64,000 bases of DNA from Sinorhizobium americanum. Its GTDB lineage: Bacteria > Pseudomonadota > Alphaproteobacteria > Rhizobiales > Rhizobiaceae. Shown here piece by piece: positions 58,430 to 64,000 of this stretch (position 1 is its first letter; each line of letters starts with the position of its first letter). The stretch lies in assembly GCF_001651855.1 (NCBI RefSeq), contig NZ_LNQC01000081.1, forward strand, positions 62,001 through 126,000, given 5' to 3'. Under the pieces are notes generated by a model that was not told the DNA's origin, ran no database searches, and saw only the letters and a list, made by a program, of their open reading frames with translations. The position numbers were made by a program, and so were the translations under genes.

Positions 58430-59815
58430 ATGGCAAATGTTGCATCTACTACTGCAAGCGCCGGCACCGAGCTGACGGCGCGGGCCCTGCGCGAGGCTGT
58501 CTTCTCGGGGCTCATCACTCTGGGGCTGTTCGTCCTGTTTGTCGGTCTTGAGACCACGCAAAACATCCGCAACGAGCTGGTGCTGAACCAGCGATGGGGC
58601 CTCCTGGTGATCTTTGTGGTCGTCGCCATGGTCGGCCGCTTCCTGATGGTCGCTTACGCCCAGCCGTGGCTTGCTCAGCGCAAGGCCGCCAAGGCTGCCG
58701 CCCCGGACGTGGCGAAGGAGGAAACCTTCTTCAGCCGCAACTTCTCGAAGATCGCGATCATTGCGCTCGTGCTCTATCCGCCGGTCATCGTCGCGCTCCT
58801 CGGCGTTCAGGGTTCGCTGAAATGGGTGGACAATTTCGGCATCCAGATCCTGATCTATGTGATGCTTGCCTGGGGCCTCAACATCGTCGTTGGCCTCGCC
58901 GGTCTGCTCGACCTCGGTTACGTCGCCTTCTACGCGGTCGGTGCCTATTCCTATGCGCTGCTTTCCAGCTATTTTGGCCTGTCCTTCTGGGTGCTGCTGC
59001 CGGTCGCCGGACTTCTCGCTGCCTGCTGGGGCGTGATCCTCGGCTTTCCGGTGCTGCGGCTGCGCGGCGACTACCTGGCGATCGTCACGCTCGCTTTCGG
59101 TGAGATCATCCGCCTCGTGCTGATCAACTGGACCGAGGTCACCAAGGGCACGTTCGGCGTTTCCGGCATTGCCAAGGCGACGCTGTTCGGCCTCAAGTTC
59201 GATGCGACGAAAACCGGCTTCGCGGCAATGATGGGCCTGCCGATGTCGTCGGCCTATTACAAGATCTTTCTGTTCTATCTCATCCTCGCTCTGGCCCTGC
59301 TGACCGCCTTCGTCACCATCCGGCTGCGCCGCATGCCGATCGGGCGGGCCTGGGAAGCGCTTCGCGAGGACGAGATCGCCTGCCGTTCGCTCGGCATCAA
59401 CACGACGACAACGAAACTGACTGCATTCGCCACGGGCGCCATGTTCGGCGGCTTTGCCGGATCATTCTTCGCCGTTCGTCAGGGTTTCGTCTCGCCGGAA
59501 TCCTTTGTCTTCCTCGAATCGGCGGTGATCCTTGCCATCGTCGTGCTCGGCGGCATGGGTTCGCTGACCGGCATCGCGATTGCGGCTGTCGTCATGATCG
59601 GCGGCACGGAGATCCTGCGTGAACTGGCGTTCCTGAAGGTAGTCTTCGGCCCGAACTTCACGCCTGAACTCTATCGCATGCTGATCTTCGGGCTTGCAAT
59701 GGTGGTCGTCATGGTCTGGAAGCCACGCGGCTTCGTCGGATCGCGCGAACCGACTGCCTTCCTGCGGGAACGCAGGGCGGTCTCCGGCAGCTTCACCAAG
59801 GAAGGGCACGGCTGA
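58430..59815 (+). CDS. livM: Branched-chain amino acid ABC transporter permease
   Basis: A 461-aa LivM permease with two or three extra N-terminal membrane helices before the core. [28 protein letters not shown] is the diagnostic LivM motif, and [21 protein letters not shown] is the coupling loop. It overlaps livG by one base (TGATG) and follows livH by 4 bases. It pairs with LivH in the membrane. The long N-terminus is common in rhizobial LivM proteins. Confidence 0.93.
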   Translation: MANVASTTASAGTELTARALREAVFSGLITLGLFVLFVGLETTQNIRNELVLNQRWGLLVIFVVVAMVGRFLMVAYAQPWLAQRKAAKAAAPDVAKEETFFSRNFSKIAIIALVLYPPVIVALLGVQGSLKWVDNFGIQILIYVMLAWGLNIVVGLAGLLDLGYVAFYAVGAYSYALLSSYFGLSFWVLLPVAGLLAACWGVILGFPVLRLRGDYLAIVTLAFGEIIRLVLINWTEVTKGTFGVSGIAKATLFGLKFDATKTGFAAMMGLPMSSAYYKIFLFYLILALALLTAFVTIRLRRMPIGRAWEALREDEIACRSLGINTTTTKLTAFATGAMFGGFAGSFFAVRQGFVSPESFVFLESAVILAIVVLGGMGSLTGIAIAAVVMIGGTEILRELAFLKVVFGPNFTPELYRMLIFGLAMVVVMVWKPRGFVGSREPTAFLRERRAVSGSFTKEGHG

Positions 59816-60702
59816 TGACCTTCGAGACGAACACAATGACAAAAGACCCAATTCTCAAGGTTGAACGCCTGTCGATGCGCTTCGGTGGTCTCATGGCCAT
59901 CAACGACTTCTCTTTCGAAGCCTATCGCGGCGACATTACCGCGCTGATCGGCCCGAACGGAGCGGGCAAGACCACCGTGTTCAACTGCATCACCGGCTTC
60001 TACAAGCCGACGATGGGCATGATCACGATGAAGCAGAAGGCCGGCAAGGAATACCTGCTGGAGCGCCTGCCGGACTTCGAGATCACCAAGCACGCCAAGG
60101 TGGCCCGTACCTTCCAGAACATCCGGATGTTCTCCGGCCTGACGGTGCTCGAAAACCTGCTGGTGGCACAGCACAACAAGCTGATGCAGGCGTCGGGCTA
60201 CACCGTCCTCGGCTTGCTCGGCTTCCCGGCCTACCGCCAGGCCTCCAGGGAGGCGATCGAGATCGCCAAGCACTGGCTCGACATGGCGTCGCTCACCGAT
60301 CGCGCCGACGACCCGGCCGGCGACCTGCCCTACGGGGCACAGCGGCGGCTCGAAATCGCCAGAGCCATGTGCACCGGCCCGGAACTGCTATGCCTCGACG
60401 AACCGGCAGCGGGTCTCAATCCGCGCGAATCGGCCGCTCTCAACGAGCTGTTGCAGGCCATTCGCCGCGACACCGGGACCTCCATCCTGCTGATCGAGCA
60501 CGACATGTCGGTGGTGATGGAAATCTCCGATCACGTCGTCGTGCTCGAATACGGACAGAAGATTTCCGACGGCAATCCGGAATTCGTGAAGAACGATCCG
60601 CGGGTCATCGCGGCCTATCTGGGTGTCGAGGACGAAGAGGTTGAAGAGGTGATCGAACAGATCGTGGAAATCGAAAGCGAGCAGGGAGGCACCCAGCCAT
60701 GA
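59815..60702 (+). CDS. livG: Branched-chain amino acid ABC transporter ATPase
   Basis: A 295-aa LivG ATPase. Walker A is GPNGAGKTT, the usual signature reads LPYGAQRRLEIARAM, Walker B is LLCLDEPAAGLNP and the switch is LIEHDMSVVMEISDHVVVL. Its C-terminal tail is unusually acidic (EDEEVEEVIEQIVEIESEQ). It overlaps livM by one base and livF by 4 bases. It powers the LivHM channel. An internal Met start (MTKDPILK) 7 codons in is possible. Confidence 0.94.
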   Translation: MTFETNTMTKDPILKVERLSMRFGGLMAINDFSFEAYRGDITALIGPNGAGKTTVFNCITGFYKPTMGMITMKQKAGKEYLLERLPDFEITKHAKVARTFQNIRMFSGLTVLENLLVAQHNKLMQASGYTVLGLLGFPAYRQASREAIEIAKHWLDMASLTDRADDPAGDLPYGAQRRLEIARAMCTGPELLCLDEPAAGLNPRESAALNELLQAIRRDTGTSILLIEHDMSVVMEISDHVVVLEYGQKISDGNPEFVKNDPRVIAAYLGVEDEEVEEVIEQIVEIESEQGGTQP

Positions 60703-61424
60703 CTGCTCCGCTGCTGAATGTGAAAGGTGTCGAGACCTATTACGGCAATATCCGGGCCCTGAGCGGCGTAGATGTTGAGGTCCACCGCGGCGAAATCGTC
60801 TCGCTGATCGGCGCTAACGGCGCCGGCAAGTCGACGCTGATGATGACGATCTGCGGCAAGCCGCAGGCACGCACCGGTTCGATCTTCTTCGAAGGGCAGG
60901 ACATCACGCGTATGCCGACGCACCAGATCGCGCGGCTCCGGATCGCCCAGTCGCCGGAAGGACGCCGCATCTTCCCGCGCATGACGGTTCTCGAAAACCT
61001 GCAGATGGGCGCGAGCCTCGACGATCTGAAACACTTCAAGGAAGACGTCGAAAAGGTTTTCGCGCTCTTCCCGCGCCTCAAGGAACGGCAGGCGCAGCGC
61101 GGCGGAACGCTTTCCGGCGGCGAACAGCAGATGCTGTCGATCGGCCGAGCGCTGATGGCACGGCCGAAGCTCCTGCTGCTCGACGAGCCTTCGCTCGGCC
61201 TTGCGCCGCTGATCGTCAAGGGCATTTTCGAGGCGATCAAGAAGCTCAACAAGCAGGAGGGCCTCACCGTGTTCCTGGTCGAGCAGAACGCCTTCGGGGC
61301 GCTCAAGCTCTCCGACCGCGCCTACGTCCTCGTCAACGGCCGGGTGACGATGAGCGGAACCGGGAAGGACCTGCTCGCCAATCCGGAGGTCCGGGCGGCC
61401 TATCTCGAAGGCGGCCGTCATTGA
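60699..61424 (+). CDS. livF: Branched-chain amino acid ABC transporter ATPase
   Basis: A 241-aa LivF ATPase. Walker A is GANGAGKST, the signature LSGGEQQMLSIGRALM, Walker B LLLLDEPSLGLAPLI, and the switch VFLVEQNAFGALKLSDRAYVL. ETYYGNIRALSGVDVEVHRGEIVSL is a family mark. It overlaps livG by 4 bases and precedes the small membrane gene by 21 bases. It forms a heterodimer with LivG. Confidence 0.95.
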   Translation: MTAPLLNVKGVETYYGNIRALSGVDVEVHRGEIVSLIGANGAGKSTLMMTICGKPQARTGSIFFEGQDITRMPTHQIARLRIAQSPEGRRIFPRMTVLENLQMGASLDDLKHFKEDVEKVFALFPRLKERQAQRGGTLSGGEQQMLSIGRALMARPKLLLLDEPSLGLAPLIVKGIFEAIKKLNKQEGLTVFLVEQNAFGALKLSDRAYVLVNGRVTMSGTGKDLLANPEVRAAYLEGGRH

Positions 61425-61445
61425 TGCGCGCTGGAGTTAAGTGAC

Positions 61446-61790
61446 ATGCAGGGAATTCTCTACGAAGAAGCCTCCATCTGGCAGTTTCTGTTCATCAGCT
61501 GCGTTCTCGGCGGCTGGACCGCCTGGCGCACGGGCAAAAGCGTTGCGGAAAGCTGGGGAGAGGTTCCGCGGCTGCTGATCTACGTGGCGCTCCTGGGGCT
61601 CGGCATCCGCTTCGTGCACCACGCACTTTTCGAAGGCACGATGTTCAGCCTGCAATACTATGTCGTAGACACGCTCGTACTTTTGTTGTTTGCTACCGCC
61701 GGTTACCGGTTCTACCGGACCAAGCAGATGGCGAACAACTACTACTGGCTCTATGAGAAGACCTCACCTTTCTCCTGGAAGGCCAAATAA
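61446..61790 (+). CDS. Small membrane protein between livF and livK (DUF6867-like)
   Basis: A 114-aa protein with three hydrophobic segments (about 13-28, 42-60 and 70-88) and an N-terminus [20 protein letters not shown]. This gene type recurs between livF and livK in rhizobia, which argues for a link to the transporter. Its domain name (DUF6867) is from memory. No catalytic motif is seen. It could help LivHM assembly or control. Confidence 0.75.
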   Translation: MQGILYEEASIWQFLFISCVLGGWTAWRTGKSVAESWGEVPRLLIYVALLGLGIRFVHHALFEGTMFSLQYYVVDTLVLLLFATAGYRFYRTKQMANNYYWLYEKTSPFSWKAK

Positions 61791-61905
61791 GGGAACAGCG
61801 CGTGCCGGTCGGGTGCGGCCGGTGCGAAGAAACACCGGCGCAATTATAGTGGGCATTGCGCAGGCTTATGAAACGAGACCCGCTCGAATATTTGGGAGTA
61901 ACAAA

Positions 61906-63024
61906 ATGAAAAAGTCTCTTCTGTCGGCTGTGGCGCTGACAGCAATGGTCGCCTTCAGCGGCACCGCATGGGCTGATCTCCTGGTCGGCGTTGCTGGTCC
62001 GCTGACCGGCCCGAACGCCGCATTCGGCGCCCAGCTCCAGAAAGGTGCGGAGCAGGCAGCCGCCGACATCAACGCGGCAGGCGGCATCAACGGGGAACAG
62101 ATCAAGATCGTGCTCGGCGACGACGTTTCGGATCCGAAGCAGGGCATTTCGGTCGCCAACAAATTTGTCGCTGACGGCGTGAAGTTCGTCGTTGGCCACT
62201 TCAACTCCGGTGTGACGATTCCGGCCTCGGAAGTCTATGCCGAGAATGGCATCCTGGTCATCACTCCGTCTGCGACCAACCCGCAACTCACCGAGCGCGG
62301 CCTGTGGAACACGTTCCGCACCTGCGGCCGTGACGACCAGCAGGGCGCAGTCGCCGGTGCTTACCTCGCCGCCAACTTCAAGGACGCCAAGATCGCCGTC
62401 ATTCACGACAAGACGCCGTACGGCCAGGGTCTCGCCGACGAAACCAAGAAGTCGATGAATGAAGCCGGCCTCACCGAAGCCCTCTACGAAGGCATCAATA
62501 TCGGCGACAAGGATTTCTCGGCGCTGATCGCCAAGATGAAGGAAGCCGGTGTTGGGGTCGTTTACTACGGCGGTCTGCACACGGAAGCCGGCCTCATCAT
62601 GCGTCAGATGAAGGACCAGGGCCTCAAGGCAACGTTCATGTCGGGCGATGGTATCGTCTCGAACGAACTGGCTTCCATCGCTGGCGACGCCGTCGACGGC
62701 ACGCTGATGACCTTCGCGCCGGATCCGCGCAAGAACCCGGCATCCAAGGACCTCGTCGAGAAGTTCCGTGCCGCCGGCTTCGAGCCGGAAGCCTACACCC
62801 TTTACTCCTATGCTGCCCTGCAGGTCGTCGCCGACGCTGCCAAGGCAGCCGGCGGCAACGATTCGCAGGCCGTCGCTGAAGCGATCAAGGCCAAGGGTCC
62901 GTTCAAGACCGCGATCGGCGAGCTCGGCTATGACGAAAAGGGCGACATCACCCGCCCGGACTACGTCATGTACACCTGGAAGAAGGGTGAAGACGGCAAG
63001 TACAGCTACTTCCAGAACGAATAG
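61906..63024 (+). CDS. livK: Branched-chain amino acid-binding periplasmic protein
   Basis: A 372-aa Leu/Ile/Val-binding protein. Signal peptide residues 1-23 end in SGTAWA, then [20 protein letters not shown] begins the mature protein. The ligand region includes [25 protein letters not shown] and [24 protein letters not shown] is spaced 5 bases from the ATG. It is the last operon gene and likely the most expressed; livK is a known sRNA (AbcR) target in S. meliloti. It ends in a strong terminator. Confidence 0.94.
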   Translation: MKKSLLSAVALTAMVAFSGTAWADLLVGVAGPLTGPNAAFGAQLQKGAEQAAADINAAGGINGEQIKIVLGDDVSDPKQGISVANKFVADGVKFVVGHFNSGVTIPASEVYAENGILVITPSATNPQLTERGLWNTFRTCGRDDQQGAVAGAYLAANFKDAKIAVIHDKTPYGQGLADETKKSMNEAGLTEALYEGINIGDKDFSALIAKMKEAGVGVVYYGGLHTEAGLIMRQMKDQGLKATFMSGDGIVSNELASIAGDAVDGTLMTFAPDPRKNPASKDLVEKFRAAGFEPEAYTLYSYAALQVVADAAKAAGGNDSQAVAEAIKAKGPFKTAIGELGYDEKGDITRPDYVMYTWKKGEDGKYSYFQNE

Positions 63025-63049
63025 TCTCGTTCTGGCGCTTTAAAAGCGA

Positions 63050-63088
63050 GCAAGGGCCCGGCGTGGAAGCGCCGGGCCCTTGCTTTTT
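63050..63088 (+). terminator. Strong intrinsic terminator of the liv operon
   Basis: GCAAGGGCCCGGCG pairs perfectly with CGCCGGGCCCTTGC over 14 bp with a 6-base loop (TGGAAG), followed by TTTTT. It starts 26 bases after the livK stop. Confidence 0.95.
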
Positions 63089-63189
63089 GCGCATGCCTCC
63101 ATCGGATATTTCGCCGCAGTCCGGTCCCGGCGCGGCTGGGCTACGGCATGGAACGATCGATAGGAGTTGCATCCCGCTCAACCGGCGAA

Positions 63190-63218
63190 CTATAGATAAA
63201 ATACGATTCTATCTATAT
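63190..63218. promoter_or_regulatory. Tandem BioR-like boxes before bioB
   Basis: CTATAGATAA (63190-63199) and CTATCTATAT (63209-63218) match the BioR pattern TTATMKATAA at 9 and 8 of 10 positions. TATAGATA and TATCTATA are reverse complements of each other. BioR is the GntR-type biotin repressor of alphaproteobacteria. The boxes end 33 bases before the likely bioB start. Confidence 0.7.
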
Positions 63219-63250
63219 CGATGGCCGTGATCAGAGGGGGACAGCCGCGA

Positions 63251-64000
63251 ATGCAGGAAACGATGGGAACGAGCGGAGCGGATTCGATCAGCTCCGGCGC
63301 CGATTTTACGAGATGGGATGTCGCCGAGGCGAAAAAAATCTATAATTTGCCGTTCAACGACCTCCTGTTCCGCGCGCAGTCCATCCATCGCGCGCATTTC
63401 GATCCGAACGCGGTGCAGATGAGCCGACTCCTTTCGATCAAGACTGGGGGGTGTGCCGAGGATTGCGGCTATTGCAGCCAGTCGGCGCACTATCCAACCG
63501 GGCTCAAGGCGTCGAAGCTGATGGAAGTCGAGCGGGTTATCGCGGAGGCGCGCGAGGCCAAGGACGGCGGCGCGACGCGCTATTGCATGGGGGCGGCCTG
63601 GCGCAGCCCGAAGGAACGCGACATGGAGGCGATCGTCGCCATGGTGCGCGGCGTCAAGGCGCTCGGGATGGAAACCTGCATGACCCTCGGGATGCTGTCG
63701 CTTTCGCAGACGGAGCGGCTCGCAGGGGCCGGCCTCGATTACTACAATCACAATGTCGACACCTCCGAGCGCTTTTACAGCGAGATCATCACCACGCGAA
63801 CCTTTGCCGATCGGCTGGAAACGCTTGCCAATGTCCGCGAAGCGGGCATCAAGGTCTGCGCCGGCGGCATCTTGGGCATGGGCGAAACGGTCGACGATCG
63901 CATTTCGATGCTGGTGACGCTCGCCAATCTTCCGGCGGCGCCGGAAAGCGTGCCGATCAACATGCTGATTCCCATGCCCGGGTCGAAGCTTGCGGATGCG
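63251..64000 (+). CDS. bioB: Biotin synthase, N-terminal part (runs off the right edge)
   Basis: A radical-SAM enzyme that inserts sulfur into dethiobiotin to make biotin. The window shows 250 codons; the cluster motif is [19 protein letters not shown], and [16 protein letters not shown] with [13 protein letters not shown] are BioB blocks. The likely start at 63251 (MQETMGTSG) has GAGGGGG 10 bases upstream; ATGs at 63221 and 63263 are also in frame. The gene continues past the window. BioR-like boxes just upstream imply biotin repression. The terminator after livK separates it from the liv operon. Confidence 0.94.
   Translation, partial: MQETMGTSGADSISSGADFTRWDVAEAKKIYNLPFNDLLFRAQSIHRAHFDPNAVQMSRLLSIKTGGCAEDCGYCSQSAHYPTGLKASKLMEVERVIAEAREAKDGGATRYCMGAAWRSPKERDMEAIVAMVRGVKALGMETCMTLGMLSLSQTERLAGAGLDYYNHNVDTSERFYSEIITTRTFADRLETLANVREAGIKVCAGGILGMGETVDDRISMLVTLANLPAAPESVPINMLIPMPGSKLADA

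Overview
The window is high-GC DNA that reads as an Ensifer/Sinorhizobium-type alphaproteobacterium (Rhizobiales). The grounds are the protein families and their order: a liv operon with a small membrane gene between livF and livK, BioR-like boxes in front of bioB, a coxMNOP-like oxidase cluster, many periplasmic-binding-protein ABC systems, and a rhizobial-type palindromic intergenic repeat near 38.45 kb. No rRNA, tRNA, CRISPR, insertion sequence, phage gene or origin was seen. The species and replicon cannot be decided from this sequence alone.

Layout. 0-4.3 kb: one end of a phenylacetate (paa) cluster (paaK, paaI, paaG) divergent from a fused enoyl-CoA hydratase/3-hydroxyacyl-CoA dehydrogenase, with a TetR-type palindrome between them. 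4.3-10.3 kb: a secreted vWA/DUF1194 protein, then a putative catabolic cluster (Ldh2 dehydrogenase, alpha/beta hydrolase, extradiol dioxygenase) divergent from an MDR alcohol dehydrogenase-like protein and a cupin. 10.4-12.9 kb: an 853-aa dimethylglycine dehydrogenase-like flavoprotein. 13.2-21.3 kb: a sulfonate-sulfur cluster (ssuA, ssuD, ssuC, ssuB, FAD/NAD-binding protein, flavin reductase, 61-aa protein, acyl-CoA dehydrogenase-like protein) closed by an Rrf2 regulator; similar sequence boxes precede ssuA, the flavin reductase and rrf2. 21.5-26.5 kb: an alternative aa3-type cytochrome oxidase operon with two subunit III genes and a class I cytochrome c.

26.7-32.9 kb: a GntR-PLP enzyme-ABC importer operon, divergent from a DAO-family oxidase at 32.9 kb across a long inverted repeat. 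34.5-40.8 kb: a transglutaminase-fold protein with altered catalytic residues, a 49-aa membrane peptide, an aldehyde dehydrogenase, an EamA exporter, an aminotransferase and a LysR regulator. 41.0-46.9 kb: an agmatinase-family ureohydrolase, a four-gene polyamine-type ABC importer and a carbon-nitrogen hydrolase, probably for uptake and breakdown of a guanidino or polyamine compound. 47.0-54.0 kb: quinone/aromatic-detoxification genes (MhqO-like dioxygenase, FMN reductase, and an MhqO-MhqD-type fusion) split by a 1153-aa VCBS/RTX secreted protein with six exact-period 339-bp repeats and an AT-rich promoter region. 54.1-57.1 kb: an SDR, a Crp/Fnr regulator, a single-domain response regulator and cysQ. 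57.1-63.1 kb: the livHMGF/DUF/livK branched-chain amino acid operon, ending in a strong terminator. 63.2 kb to the end: BioR-like boxes and the start of bioB.

Nothing is plainly a new defence or mobile system. The most unusual items are the dioxygenase-esterase fusion next to the RTX gene, the mosaic 339-bp repeat array, the transglutaminase-fold protein without its catalytic Cys, and the Rrf2-sulfonate cluster with its candidate shared box.
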